From JALHNI01 sp965229305 (GTDB lineage Bacteria; Acidobacteriota; Terriglobia; Bryobacterales; Bryobacteraceae), in contig CBDDIZ010000008.1 in NCBI GenBank assembly GCA_965229305.1, positions 23,371-87,370 of the forward strand: a stretch of 64,000 nt of DNA, given 5' to 3'. The notes beneath the pieces were generated by a model, which saw only the letters and a program-made list of their open reading frames with translations, had not been told where the DNA came from and made no database searches. The translations under genes and the position numbers were made by a program. Of the stretch, positions 24,573 through 34,469 are shown piece by piece (position 1 is the first letter of the stretch; every line of letters starts with the position of its first letter).

Positions 24573-27500
24573 ATGTTCACTCCAAGCGATTGGACGGATC
24601 TCTCCCTAAAAGATCTGTTCTATGCCTATCGAAAAGCTAAGGCCGATTGTTTTTTCGACCGAACTTTCAACTCTGCCCGTGACTTTGTAGAGTACGAGGC
24701 CAACTTAGTATTCAACCTGCAGAGCCTTCTGAAGGCGCTCCATCAGGGCAACATTAATTGGGTACTCGACTCCAATCTCGGCGCACCAGCGCTGATGGCT
24801 AAGAAACTCGGATTCAAACCGAAGGGAACAACTCCGCAGGGACATGCATATTTCTCAGATCCACATTTGGAACTCAAGCGGCTTGCGAACGAACATGATC
24901 TTGAGCCAGAGTTTCGAATTTTCGGCACCTTTCCTGTCGTGACTCACATTATGTCTGCCCTATGGATTAATATAATAGGGCATAAGTTTGATGAGGCACT
25001 AACCGACTCGGCTTACGGGGCGCGACTCCGAAGGATGCGATCTTCGAACACTGATACTCAGAAAGCGAATAGATATCACATTCGGTCCGTAGGATCCTCT
25101 TTTGAGAAATATATCTATCCTTATCGTCAGTGGCGTGAACGTGGGCTGCACGCAATTCGTCGCGAGTTGATGGTCGATCAGAAGGTCATTGCGATTTCGC
25201 TCGACTTCACAAACTATTACCACTATGTTGATCCCAACTTCATCACGAAAAACTCATTTCTATCTGCCGCCAAGATTGACCTAAATCAATGGGAGACGCA
25301 GTTTACCTATGCTTTCTCCCGATTCCTAAAAAAGTGGGCAAGCAATAGCATCAGACTGATGAAGTCGTTCGGGTGCCTTCCCCAAAGCGATACAACAGGA
25401 CTACCTATCGGCCTCTCGATTACTCCTATCATAGCAAACGTGTTACTATTTCAGCTCGACCAACGCATCGAGAGAGATCTCTCTCCCGTCTATTATGGTC
25501 GGTACGTCGACGATCTTTTTCTGGTCTTGCGCGACCCTGGCGGATTGACCAGCGCGAGTGATGTCTATCGGTTTTTGGCCGCCAAATGTAAGTGCTTTCC
25601 ATCGAATATAAGCAACAAGACGCCGATGCCTTTGAAGCTCCCCGGCCGGTATCAAGGAAAGACTCGATTACTGCTTCAGCCAACAAAACAAAAGTGCTTC
25701 TTTTTGCACGGCACGACCGGACTAGATCTTCTAGAGAACATCGAAGCACAAATAAGAAGCGTATCCAGCGAACGTCGACTGATGCCTTCACCGCGACAGC
25801 TTACTCGAATGGCATCCGCCCGCGTACTCACGGCGGACGGTGATGTCGCTAGCGAAGCTGACAACCTGCGAAAGGCAGATGGCCTCGTCGTTCGTCGTCT
25901 TGGCTGGTCGGTCCAACTAAGGGCAGTTGAAACCTTGGCGAGGGATCTCCGTCGAGAAGAGTGGCGATCAGAACGACTTCACTTCTACGACTTCGCTCAT
26001 CGCCATATACTACGTGCCGACAGAATACTTGACCATGTCGACTATTTCCCCAGGCTCTTGTCTCTCTCCGTCGCCGTGGGTGACTGGACTGACGCGAGAC
26101 GCCTCACCGAAGCAGCGCTGGCGTCACTGGCGGAGCTTTCTAGAGTCGCAAAAGCGTCCGAGATTAGGATCAATGGTCAAAAAATCCACGGCTCTAGCGA
26201 CTTGGTGTGGAAGAGCTTTGAGGAAAGACTGAAAGCGTTGGCTTGCGACTCCCTGATAAGGTCCATCCCATGGAGCAGGTCTGAGAAGGCGCCGCTACCA
26301 CTCCCAGGGAGCGTCAAAGCATTGTGCACGCTAATTGGCTTGCCCTGGAACAAAGTCGAGTTACTCGCTCTCGCGGAACGGGTTCGAGAAGCCGACTGGG
26401 CGAAAATTTCTTATAAAGACCATCTTCGTCGGCACGCGCGTGCCGCGAGACAAACGGTTCCGGATGAAGTTACACTGCTGAACTGTTACGGGAAGCAACG
26501 TGATCTCGCTGATTTTCTTGAGCACTCTATGAGTTCTTCAGGGGAACTGCAGCGGGTGAATCCCGTCTGCCAAGCTTCAGGAATCGGCTCCGTCGTTCCC
26601 TTTCTTTTCCCAACACGTCCCTACTCGAATGCTGAAATAGCGCAGTATCTTCCAGCGGAATGCATTTTCACTACCCTTGTAAATGGCCGGCCAACTAACC
26701 CAGGACGACTCTGGGCGCGATATGTTCGAGCGGTTCGAGGCACGTGGCCGAAACCAAGGCAAGCTAACCCGCGAGGCGACGATTTGGAGGATCGCCGCTC
26801 GATCGCAATTCTGAACGATGCTAGCAGGCCAGGATCGATTCGCCTTGGGATCAGCAGCCTCTCGACGCTGGATGACTCGTGGAGATCGATGGCATCAGGT
26901 AACCCTGATTTATCCCCTACTAGATACGAGCGGGTACAGCGCGTAGTCAATCAAGCAATAACGGCATTCCCTAGACCAACTTATCTGCTATTACCAGAAC
27001 TCTCGCTGCCCGCGCGATGGATTGACACGATCTCCAATCGCTTGGGCGAGGCAAATATCAACCTTATAGCGGGGCTAGATTACCATCACCCAACAGCGAC
27101 CACGATCCATAGTTCGGCGGTCCTTGTCTTGGCCGACGATCGACTTGGTTACCCATCCCGCATTCAGATTCGGCAGCTAAAGTCAATGCCGGCGCCCCGT
27201 GAAGAGGATGAGCTATCTAAGCTTTTTGGCAAGACGTGGCACGTAAGCGACGCACCTGATAGTAAGCCGATCTATCGTCATCAAGGCCTCTGCTTTGGTG
27301 TACTTATCTGTTCTGAATTGCAGAATATGAAGCATAGACTGGATTTCCAAGGGCGAGTGGATTGTCTGATGATACTTTCTTGGAACAAGGACCTAGAGAC
27401 GTTTTCTGCGCTTGTGGAGAGTGCCAGCTTGGATGTTCACGCTAGCGTAGCCTTGGTCAATAATCGCCGCTTTGGCGATAGCCGAGTTCGAGTTCCGGCA

Positions 27501-27695
27501 AAGAAATCTTACGAGCGCGATCTATGTCGTATTCAAGGAGGCCTGAACGAACATGTAATCATTGTACAGATTGACGTTGACAATCTCCGTGCCTTCCAAA
27601 GCCGCGGGACACGTCGCCCGAGTGACCGTGACTTGTTCAAACCCGTTCCAGAAGGCTTTAGCATCGCCAGTTATAGGCGGACGATTCCGCGGTGA
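24573..27695 (+). CDS. Reverse transcriptase-nitrilase fusion, class 1 UG/DRT1-like defence RT
   Basis: A 1040-residue fusion. The RT domain (about 90-400) has motif A SLDFTNYYHYV with Asp211, the GLPIGLSITPIIANVLLFQL helix, and motif C YGRYVDDLFLVL with Asp313-Asp314. A helical linker follows (about 400-730). The C-terminal carbon-nitrogen hydrolase (nitrilase) domain keeps the whole triad: LLLPELS (Glu809), QLKSMPAPREE (Lys870) and GVLICSEL (Cys913). This fusion defines class 1 UG reverse transcriptases, including DRT1, reported as antiphage systems. The start is uncertain: ATG at 24573 lacks a Shine-Dalgarno but follows a TATAAT box; ATG at 24528 has AAGGAG with no spacer. The gene is AT-richer than its neighbours, which suggests transfer. 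No second DRT component is seen beside it. Confidence 0.9.
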   Translation: MFTPSDWTDLSLKDLFYAYRKAKADCFFDRTFNSARDFVEYEANLVFNLQSLLKALHQGNINWVLDSNLGAPALMAKKLGFKPKGTTPQGHAYFSDPHLELKRLANEHDLEPEFRIFGTFPVVTHIMSALWINIIGHKFDEALTDSAYGARLRRMRSSNTDTQKANRYHIRSVGSSFEKYIYPYRQWRERGLHAIRRELMVDQKVIAISLDFTNYYHYVDPNFITKNSFLSAAKIDLNQWETQFTYAFSRFLKKWASNSIRLMKSFGCLPQSDTTGLPIGLSITPIIANVLLFQLDQRIERDLSPVYYGRYVDDLFLVLRDPGGLTSASDVYRFLAAKCKCFPSNISNKTPMPLKLPGRYQGKTRLLLQPTKQKCFFLHGTTGLDLLENIEAQIRSVSSERRLMPSPRQLTRMASARVLTADGDVASEADNLRKADGLVVRRLGWSVQLRAVETLARDLRREEWRSERLHFYDFAHRHILRADRILDHVDYFPRLLSLSVAVGDWTDARRLTEAALASLAELSRVAKASEIRINGQKIHGSSDLVWKSFEERLKALACDSLIRSIPWSRSEKAPLPLPGSVKALCTLIGLPWNKVELLALAERVREADWAKISYKDHLRRHARAARQTVPDEVTLLNCYGKQRDLADFLEHSMSSSGELQRVNPVCQASGIGSVVPFLFPTRPYSNAEIAQYLPAECIFTTLVNGRPTNPGRLWARYVRAVRGTWPKPRQANPRGDDLEDRRSIAILNDASRPGSIRLGISSLSTLDDSWRSMASGNPDLSPTRYERVQRVVNQAITAFPRPTYLLLPELSLPARWIDTISNRLGEANINLIAGLDYHHPTATTIHSSAVLVLADDRLGYPSRIQIRQLKSMPAPREEDELSKLFGKTWHVSDAPDSKPIYRHQGLCFGVLICSELQNMKHRLDFQGRVDCLMILSWNKDLETFSALVESASLDVHASVALVNNRRFGDSRVRVPAKKSYERDLCRIQGGLNEHVIIVQIDVDNLRAFQSRGTRRPSDRDLFKPVPEGFSIASYRRTIPR

Positions 27696-27723
27696 CGCAA
27701 AGTCTACAGACAAAAGCCGCGCA

Positions 27724-29655
27724 TCACCGCACGTCGGCGCTGAAGGAGATGATCCCTTGCGTCTCGAAAAAATCGAGGGCTGGCGGGAAAGTGATCTCCT
27801 GGGACACCGCAGACACCGTGAGCCGAAACCCACCGCTCGGAACGGCCAGCAACACGGAGGCCGGAAGGGTGAACTGACCCGGGCTCACGGCGGCCCGGCA
27901 CCGGAAAAAGGCATCGGCGAGAGCGGAATCCCCGGTGAGCTCCACGTAACTCGCACTGCCGCCTCCGCTCCAGGTCACGGTGGCTCCGCCGCGGTCCACG
28001 GTGCGGAGCGCTGGCGCGTTCGTCCAGTTGAAATTGAGCGGCACAATGACGGCGGTGCTGAGACGGGGCACGTCCGTTCCTCCGGCAGCCTCGACCGAGA
28101 AGATGCCACCGGTGGCGGGGATGAAGCCATTCGGGGCTTGGTTCGTGTAGGTGCTCTCCGTCGCGGACTGTACCTTGGGCAAAGTCAAGATCGCGTTCCC
28201 GGGAATATTCACGCGAAGGTTCGGCCCGGCATCCAGCGGACGGCGGATTTCGGAGGGGCGCGAGGCAAAGGCCGAGGCCACGGTGATACAGTTTCCCATC
28301 GACAGCGAATCGGCGCCCGCTAGTGCGGCGAAGCCGTTGGTGGAAGAAAAATTCGCGGTGACGTTCTGGCTCACCGTCCCGTTGCCGAGGTTCGTGTGCC
28401 GGATGATGTGCAGGGTTCCCGTGTTGATGGACGGCTTCGCGCTCAGGGTTTGAATCAGCAGCGGAGTGAGACGGTCCTCGACATCGGAACAGGTCTTGCC
28501 CGTGGCGGCAACCGGCAAGGTGACGCCGTGGCTGACCACGTCACCCGTGACGACCGCGAGGGAGACATAACAGCCAACCGCGACATTCGAGGGCAGCGTC
28601 GCCACGATTTGATCCACGCCGGGGTACTGCGAGCGCCCGCGATAGACGATGGCGGCGGCGCGCCCCCCCACCAGCACCTGCATGGGGACGTTGAACAGGT
28701 TGTTCGTCTTTTGCGGGAACAGCCGGTCGTCGTTCGCCGGATCGTTGCCCACGCCGGAACCCCAAATGACAATGGTTTGGCCGGGATTGGCGGAGTTGAA
28801 ACGGCTGATGAGAGCGTTATTGGTGTCATAGGCCGCCAGAAGGGTTCCGGCGTAATGGACCATACCGAAGGAGCTCTGCACGACCCGAATGCCGTGCGGC
28901 GAGCTCCGCTCCTGATTGCTCGTGACGGTGACCTCTCCACCTCCGAGCGGGGTGTTGCCTGGCAAGACGGCATTGATCTGCGTGGGCGAAAGATAATACA
29001 GGGGACAGTTGAGCGAGACTCCGTTCACCGTCACCGTCACGGTCACCCCCTCGATCGTACTCTGCAAGCCGGGAGGGGCGCTCGAACGCAGCGTCTGCCC
29101 GTCGTTGCGCGACGAGAGGTTCTTGCCCTTGATGGAAATCAGAGAACCCGGAGCCAGCGCCGCGCTCGCATGTCCCGGGCGAACCGGTCCGAAGTTATTG
29201 AAAACCTCCTCAATGTTGGGCGCCGTTAGACTGGCGGTGAAGGTGTGAAACATGAGGATCAGCAAGCCGGGCACAGGCAGCCGGTTGGCAACGAAAAGCT
29301 TGGAAAATTTGCCGCTCTTGGTCTTGGTGAAGATGATCGTGCCCGGGGTCAGCGCGGCGTCCGGGATCAGGCCCGGGCGATAGGTCGTGATCGTGGCCAA
29401 GCCAACTTGGCTCACGAGGTTAAAGTCGCCAATCCCGGTCAAGCTGGAGATCGAGCAAAGCGTCCCATTGAGCGGCAGCAGTCCACCTGTGGGACCGCTG
29501 TAGACCAGATCGGCAGAGGAGCCGGTACCGAGCGCCCCGGTATCGAGATCGAGGGTCTGTCCGACGGGCATTTGGATCGTCGCGCTGACGTCGGCCCATA
29601 CCGGCGAGAGCAGACAGAACATGGCGGCCAGTCGTGTCACTTTCGGTCGAATCAT
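27724..29655 (-). CDS. Secreted protein with TIGR03437 (Solibacter-type) C-terminal-like domain
   Basis: A 643-residue exported protein with a signal peptide (VTRLAAMFCLLSPVWA). Residues 165-400 contain the pattern ALAPGSLISIKGKNLS, VSLNCPLYYLSPTQINAVLP and GVDQIVATLPSNVAVGCYVS, the hallmarks of TIGR03437, an IPT/TIG-like beta domain expanded in Solibacter. The rest is beta-rich with no catalytic motif. Probably an extracellular or surface structural protein. GGAGG precedes ATG at 29655; a longer frame to 29742 has no leader. It is convergent with the RT gene, 28 bp away, and forms the right border of the island. Confidence 0.85.
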   Translation of the reverse strand: MIRPKVTRLAAMFCLLSPVWADVSATIQMPVGQTLDLDTGALGTGSSADLVYSGPTGGLLPLNGTLCSISSLTGIGDFNLVSQVGLATITTYRPGLIPDAALTPGTIIFTKTKSGKFSKLFVANRLPVPGLLILMFHTFTASLTAPNIEEVFNNFGPVRPGHASAALAPGSLISIKGKNLSSRNDGQTLRSSAPPGLQSTIEGVTVTVTVNGVSLNCPLYYLSPTQINAVLPGNTPLGGGEVTVTSNQERSSPHGIRVVQSSFGMVHYAGTLLAAYDTNNALISRFNSANPGQTIVIWGSGVGNDPANDDRLFPQKTNNLFNVPMQVLVGGRAAAIVYRGRSQYPGVDQIVATLPSNVAVGCYVSLAVVTGDVVSHGVTLPVAATGKTCSDVEDRLTPLLIQTLSAKPSINTGTLHIIRHTNLGNGTVSQNVTANFSSTNGFAALAGADSLSMGNCITVASAFASRPSEIRRPLDAGPNLRVNIPGNAILTLPKVQSATESTYTNQAPNGFIPATGGIFSVEAAGGTDVPRLSTAVIVPLNFNWTNAPALRTVDRGGATVTWSGGGSASYVELTGDSALADAFFRCRAAVSPGQFTLPASVLLAVPSGGFRLTVSAVSQEITFPPALDFFETQGIISFSADVR

Positions 29656-30176
29656 GACACCTCCGTGGCCCCAAGTGTATCTCACGCCCACTTGAAGTAG
29701 GGCGGCTGCTGCAAAAACACGGGCTGGTGAAGACTGACGCACTGGATATCCAGTGTCAGTATGCTGCGATCATGCACCGGCACCAGGAGATCGTGCGAGT
29801 CCAGTTCGGTTTGGTCGACGGACCAGGCAAACACGCAAGGCGACAGCAGAGCCGAAATCATCATCGGATACTGGTTCTCCGATTTACTCGCGGAAGATTC
29901 GGTTGTTTGAGGGGCAGCAGGCCCAGGCGCAATTCCTTTGGTTCATCAGCCTGGTTGAGATCACGCAGGAGCTGGTTGAACTCCAGAGGGTAGGGAGCGG
30001 GCCGAAGCGCGCACCGGGAGATTATGGGCTCGAGCCGATCTGCTCCGTATTGCCGCCGGAAGCGTGGCGGGCGTCGAAGCCCCCCCCTTGTCCAGGGAGA
30101 GCAAAGTACCCTCTCGCGGGGAGTATCCGGACGGCGCGCGCGGGCATCCTTCTTGATGGAAGGATTCTCGCTCGCC
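29656..30176. other. Intergenic region between divergent genes
   Basis: 521 bp separating the TIGR03437 gene from the arylsulfotransferase. It must hold both promoters. Overlapping frames on both strands are low-complexity and none has a convincing start or family. Confidence 0.5.
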
Positions 30177-31931
30177 ATGACTCTTTCGCTTCGACGCAGC
30201 CTCGCGGGAGCCGCTGTTGTCTTCGCCTCGTTTCGTCCCGCGCTCGCGCTGGACCTGAAGGTATCGAGTCCGGAGGCGGCGAACGCGCTGGTGGGCCGGA
30301 TGCTGACGATCACCGCCAGTTCCGCCGATCCCGGGCCGCTGTTCTACCGCTTTCGCGTCCGGCGGCCGGGAGGCACCTACCAGATGATTCGCGATTTTGG
30401 TCCGCTGGCGTCGCTGGATTGGGCCGGGGACCGCGAAGGTCCTTATCAACTGGAAGTGGCGGTGCAGGACGTCCAAACGGGCGAAGTGGCCACGCGGACG
30501 CGGACGATCACGGTGGGGACGCGGGTGGCGGCCGGACAGCCGGTGGTGAACCCGACCAGCCATCCGCTGGTTTTCCTGTTCAGCGCCCCGGCGTGCGCGG
30601 CGGGAGAGCGGATGCGGGTGCGCTTTCAACGGGCCGTGGGACCGCAGCAGCAGACTCCGTACCGGGCCTGCGAGAGCGGACTGAGCATGAACTTCTACCT
30701 GGCCGGCCTCTATCCGGAGACGGCGTATACGGCCTGGGCACAGCTCGATACGGGGGACGCGATCACCGAAGGTGCGCCGGTGAGTTTCGAGAGCGGGACG
30801 TTGCCGCCGGTGTCCTGGAAGCAGACCGTGGTGCAGGCCCCACCCGCCAACAGCACCCAGAACCTGCTGCTGGGCACTTCGGGCGGCAGCCAGGTGGCGA
30901 CGGACTTAGCGGGCGCGGTGGTTTGGTACAACCCGTCGCCGGTGACCTACGCCACCACTTTCGAAGCGGGCGGCTTCCTGTGGGGCTTTCTGGAAGACGC
31001 CACGCAGCCCATCGAGCAACAGGGCATCCGCAAGGTGGACCTGACGGGACGAACGATTCTCGAGACGAACGCGGCGCGCATCAATCAGCAGTTGGCCGCG
31101 CTGGGGAAGCCGCCGATTGCCGGCTTCCATCATGAAGTGCGGACGCTGCCCAGCGGACGCATTGTGGCGCTGGCGGTGGTGGAGAAGCTGGTGACGGAGC
31201 AGCAGGGGCCGGGCACGGTGGACGTGCTGGGCGATGTGGTGCTGGTGCTGGACGCCAATCTGCAAGTGGTGTGGAGTTGGAATGCTTTCGACTATCTGGA
31301 TGTGACGCGCAAGTCGACGACGAACGACAGTTGCACGCCGGGGGGAGGCGGCTGCCCGCCGTTCTCGCTCGCCCCGACGGCCAATGACTGGACGCATGGC
31401 AACGCCGTGGTGCCGACGGCTGACGGAAATCTGGTTTATTCGGCTCGCCACCAGGATTGGCTGATCAAGATCAGCTATGAGGAGGGGAATGGCGACGGGC
31501 ACATTATCTGGAAGCTGGGCAAAGACGGCGACTTCACCTATACGGGTTCGGACCCGTTCCCGTGGTTCTCCCACCAACACGACGCGAACTTCGAGGCGCC
31601 GAATCGCCTGACGGTGTTCGACAACGGCAACGTGCGCGTGGCGGCGAACGGGGGGAACAGCCGGGGGCAGGTGATCGAACTGGATGAACAACGGCGAACG
31701 GCGACGCTGCGGCTGAATGCGGATCTGGGCGTGTACTCGATCGCGGTGGGCTCGGCGCAGCGGCTGCGGAATGGCAATCATCACTTCGACGCGGGCTACG
31801 TGCCGATTCCGGGCGGGATTACGGCTTACGCGCTCGAAGTGGACCATACCGGCCAGGTGGTGACGTCGCTGATGGCGAATACGATGCTGTACCGCTCGAT
31901 GCGGCTGACGGATTTGTATTCGGCCAACTGA
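30177..31931 (+). CDS. Arylsulfotransferase (ASST) family protein
   Basis: A 584-residue exported protein. After a signal peptide (LAGAAVVFASFRPALA) comes a beta-rich N-terminal region to about 205 and then the arylsulfotransferase beta-propeller. The family's conserved histidine segments are visible: AGFHHEVRTLPSGRIVAL, DWTHGNAVVPTADGNLVYSA and FSHQHDANF. ASST moves sulfate between phenolic esters without PAPS. In acidobacteria the domain is also used for polymer binding, so activity is not certain. Two ATG codons compete (30156 and 30177); GGAAGGA 12 nt before the second is weak. With two sulfatases in the window it points to sulfate-ester metabolism. Confidence 0.82.
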   Translation: MTLSLRRSLAGAAVVFASFRPALALDLKVSSPEAANALVGRMLTITASSADPGPLFYRFRVRRPGGTYQMIRDFGPLASLDWAGDREGPYQLEVAVQDVQTGEVATRTRTITVGTRVAAGQPVVNPTSHPLVFLFSAPACAAGERMRVRFQRAVGPQQQTPYRACESGLSMNFYLAGLYPETAYTAWAQLDTGDAITEGAPVSFESGTLPPVSWKQTVVQAPPANSTQNLLLGTSGGSQVATDLAGAVVWYNPSPVTYATTFEAGGFLWGFLEDATQPIEQQGIRKVDLTGRTILETNAARINQQLAALGKPPIAGFHHEVRTLPSGRIVALAVVEKLVTEQQGPGTVDVLGDVVLVLDANLQVVWSWNAFDYLDVTRKSTTNDSCTPGGGGCPPFSLAPTANDWTHGNAVVPTADGNLVYSARHQDWLIKISYEEGNGDGHIIWKLGKDGDFTYTGSDPFPWFSHQHDANFEAPNRLTVFDNGNVRVAANGGNSRGQVIELDEQRRTATLRLNADLGVYSIAVGSAQRLRNGNHHFDAGYVPIPGGITAYALEVDHTGQVVTSLMANTMLYRSMRLTDLYSAN

Positions 31932-31968
31932 GGACTGTTCGCGGTGGGAGTTGGCAGGTGGGAGTGAG

Positions 31969-32745
31969 CTACAGAGCGACGGGCGTGAGGCCCAAGGCGC
32001 GGGTGATCTTCTCCGAACAGGCGAGGACAGCGGGGAGTTGCTTCATCTCGCGGCCTTCGTTGCGGCCGCCGGCCAGGAAGGGGACGGCGAGAGCGGCGGT
32101 GACGCCGATGGCGGGGTTGCCGACGACGACCGAGAGGTCGCGGCCGGTGCGGGCGATGCTGGGGATGGTGAAGTAGCCGGTGCGGCGAATGTCGTCGAGC
32201 TCGGCGGTGAAGCGCTGGCGCTGGGCTTTGGTCATGGCCTGATAGTCCGAGTCCGCGGTGAGGAAGCGGGCGCGGGCTTCGGGTTCGAGAAAAGCAATGA
32301 GCAGACGTCCGGAGGCGAAGGGGACGGGATTCACCTGGGAGCCCAGTTCGATGGAGAGGCGGACGCGATCGGGGCTGAGCTCCTCGGCCACCAGGACGAG
32401 CTTGCCGTGGGCGAGGACGCTGAGGTGGCAGGATTCGTGAATCTGGTCAGCGAGTTCGCGCATGGGGTGGAGCGAGGCTTTGAGGAGCTTTTCGAGCGGC
32501 GAGTACGTGTGGGCCAGTTCGTAGAGCTTGAGGGTGAGGCGATAGGCGCCGGAGACGGGCTCGCGCGAGATATAAGCGCGCTTTTCGAGAGCGTCGATGA
32601 TGCGGAAGAGGACGCTGGCGGGGCGATCGAGGGAGCGCGAGAGTTCGGTGAGCGTGAGCGGCACCGGCGAGGCGGCGAGCGCTTCGAGAATGTCGAGGCC
32701 CTTTTCGAGGGCGGGAACGAAGTAAGTGGGCTTAGCGCGGCTCAT
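31969..32745 (-). CDS. IclR-family transcriptional regulator
   Basis: A 258-residue repressor or activator. The N-terminal winged helix-turn-helix (about 9-70; GLDILEALAASPVPLTLTEL, LDRPASVLFRIIDALEKRAY) is followed by the IclR effector-binding GAF-like domain (about 80-250; SCHLSVLAHGKLVLVAE, NPVPFASGRLLIAF and the late TGYFTIPSIARTGRDLSVVV). The family usually controls sugar, aromatic or lipid catabolism. Its ATG overlaps the stop of the upstream CRTAC1 gene, so it is the last gene in a TPR-CRTAC1-IclR transcript. The ligand cannot be inferred. Confidence 0.93.
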   Translation of the reverse strand: MSRAKPTYFVPALEKGLDILEALAASPVPLTLTELSRSLDRPASVLFRIIDALEKRAYISREPVSGAYRLTLKLYELAHTYSPLEKLLKASLHPMRELADQIHESCHLSVLAHGKLVLVAEELSPDRVRLSIELGSQVNPVPFASGRLLIAFLEPEARARFLTADSDYQAMTKAQRQRFTAELDDIRRTGYFTIPSIARTGRDLSVVVGNPAIGVTAALAVPFLAGGRNEGREMKQLPAVLACSEKITRALGLTPVAL

Positions 32746-34469
32746 GGGGTGAGATTCTTAGTTTCGACGATGCCGGCTCCTTCGCGGATGGTGACGAGGC
32801 GGCGGGCGGGGACGGCGGGGAAACGATCGCGGCGGCCGCTGGGCCACCAGACTTCGAGGTCGGCGGACTTGGCCTCGCCGAGGCCGAAGTGGAGGCGCGG
32901 GTCATTGGCGGAGAGGAAGCTCGATTGGGCCTGGCGTTCCTGGGCTTGCGCGCGGCCGTTGTAGCGGGCGATGACGCGGGCGCCGATGGCGCTGCGATTC
33001 GACTTGGTGCCGATGAGGCGGACCTTGAGCCAGTGGCCGGGCAGCGCGCCGTCGTTGCGCAACAGGACGGGCGGCTCGCCGACGGCGGCGAGCAGGATGT
33101 CGACGTCGCCGTCGTTATCGAAGTCGCCGAAGGCGCAGCCGCGGCCGACGCGGGGCTGGGCGATGGCGGGGCCGGCTTCGTCGATCAATTCTTCAAAGAC
33201 CTTTCCATCGAGGTTGCGGAAGAAGTAACACGGGGTGCGGAAGGGGAGTTGCGCGAGTTGGCGCTCGACTTCGGGGTAGACGCTGCCGGTGCTGACGAAC
33301 AGGTCCGGCCAACCGTCGTTGTCGAAGTCTTCGAGGCCGCAGCCGAAGTTGACGAAGCGGGTTTCGACGCCGAGGCGGGCTTCCATGGTGGTTTCGGTGA
33401 AGTGTCCGCGGCCGTCGTTGCGGTAGAGGCCGGGGGTGTCGTCGGCGAAGTGGGGCTTGAAGAGGTCGAGGTGGCCATCGCAGTTATAGTCGCCGGCGAC
33501 GACGCCCATGCCGGACTGCTCGGCGCCGTCTTCGCTTAAGGCGACGCCGCGTTCGATGGCTTGCTCGGCGAAGGTGCCGTCGTGTTGATTGAGGAACAAG
33601 AGGCTGGGGGTGGAGTCGCAGGCGACGAAGAGGTCGGGCCAGCCGTCTTCGTCGAAGTCCGCGGCGACGACGGAAAGGCCGTAACTGCCGGTGGGCTTCG
33701 CAATGCCGGAAGCCTGGCTGACGTCGGTGAAGGTGCCATCGCCGTTGTTGCGGTAGAGCCGCATGGTGTCGGTTTCGAGGCCGCGGGGCCCGCAGTAAGT
33801 GGGGACGCCTTTCCAGTTGCAACTGTCGCTCGAGCCTTTGCGGGGTACTTGCTTCGTATTGAAGCGGGCGTAGTGGGAGACGAACAGGTCGAGCCAGCCG
33901 TCGCGGTTGTAGTCCACCCAGGTGCAGCCCGCGCCCCAGTGCTGGCCGCCATGGAGGAGGCCGGCCTTTTGGGTGACGTCCGTGAAGGTGCCGTCGCCGT
34001 TGTTGCGGTAGAGGACGTTTTCGCCCCAGTAGGTGAGGAAGATGTCTTCGAAACCGTCGTTGTTGTAGTCGCCGATGGTGACGCCTTCGGCCCAACCGGT
34101 TCTGAGGAGGCCGGCTTTTTCGGTGACGTCGGTGAAGGTGCCGTCGCGGTTGTTGCGGTAGAGGCGATTGGTGACGCCGGCGGGAGCGCCGCTGAAGCGG
34201 GTGCCGTTGGGGATGAAGAGGTCCATCCAACCGTCGTTGTCGTAGTCGATAAAGGCGACGCCGGTGCCCATGCTCTCGACGATGTAATCGAACGAAGTGG
34301 CGCCGCCGTAGATAAGCGGATGGGTAAGCCCCGCGGACTTCGCGACGTTGGTGAAGCGGGGGAAGGGCCGGCCGGAGGGTTTGGCTTTGGGGGCGGGCTT
34401 GATGCCGCGGCTGGCGGTTTGCGCGGCGGCGGGGCTGGCCAGCAAGCGGAGGGCCTGGCGCCGCGTCAC
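32742..34469 (-). CDS. CRTAC1-like FG-GAP/VCBS repeat protein with ASPIC/UnbV domain
   Basis: A 575-residue exported protein with a Tat-like leader (MTRRQALRLLASPAAA). The body is built of FG-GAP/VCBS beta-propeller repeats of the form GDGTFTDVTEKAGLL, DYNNDGFEDIFLTYWG and DFDEDGWPDLFVACDS, with calcium-binding DxDxDGxxDL loops. The end is the ASPIC/UnbV domain (SNRSAIGARVIARYNGRAQA ... DLEVWWPSGRRDRF). Probably a surface adhesin or polysaccharide-associated protein; UnbV proteins occur next to polymer utilisation genes. The start is GTG, overlapping the TGA of the TPR gene (GTGA), so translation is coupled. Confidence 0.92.
   Translation of the reverse strand: MTRRQALRLLASPAAAQTASRGIKPAPKAKPSGRPFPRFTNVAKSAGLTHPLIYGGATSFDYIVESMGTGVAFIDYDNDGWMDLFIPNGTRFSGAPAGVTNRLYRNNRDGTFTDVTEKAGLLRTGWAEGVTIGDYNNDGFEDIFLTYWGENVLYRNNGDGTFTDVTQKAGLLHGGQHWGAGCTWVDYNRDGWLDLFVSHYARFNTKQVPRKGSSDSCNWKGVPTYCGPRGLETDTMRLYRNNGDGTFTDVSQASGIAKPTGSYGLSVVAADFDEDGWPDLFVACDSTPSLLFLNQHDGTFAEQAIERGVALSEDGAEQSGMGVVAGDYNCDGHLDLFKPHFADDTPGLYRNDGRGHFTETTMEARLGVETRFVNFGCGLEDFDNDGWPDLFVSTGSVYPEVERQLAQLPFRTPCYFFRNLDGKVFEELIDEAGPAIAQPRVGRGCAFGDFDNDGDVDILLAAVGEPPVLLRNDGALPGHWLKVRLIGTKSNRSAIGARVIARYNGRAQAQERQAQSSFLSANDPRLHFGLGEAKSADLEVWWPSGRRDRFPAVPARRLVTIREGAGIVETKNLTP

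Noticed and set aside
24489..27695. RT start at the first upstream start codon (24489)
   Set aside because: The extra 28 codons overlap the DNA right after the island motif pair and are unlike the rest of the protein; MFTPSDWTDLSLKDLFYAYR at 24573 begins the conserved part.
24417..27695. Diversity-generating retroelement
   Set aside because: The RT is fused to a nitrilase and no template/variable repeat pair or target gene with a variable end is seen.
29753..31135. A 460-codon plus-strand frame across the arylsulfotransferase start
   Set aside because: Gly/Arg/Ala-rich and out of frame with the arylsulfotransferase, which has a signal peptide and family motifs.
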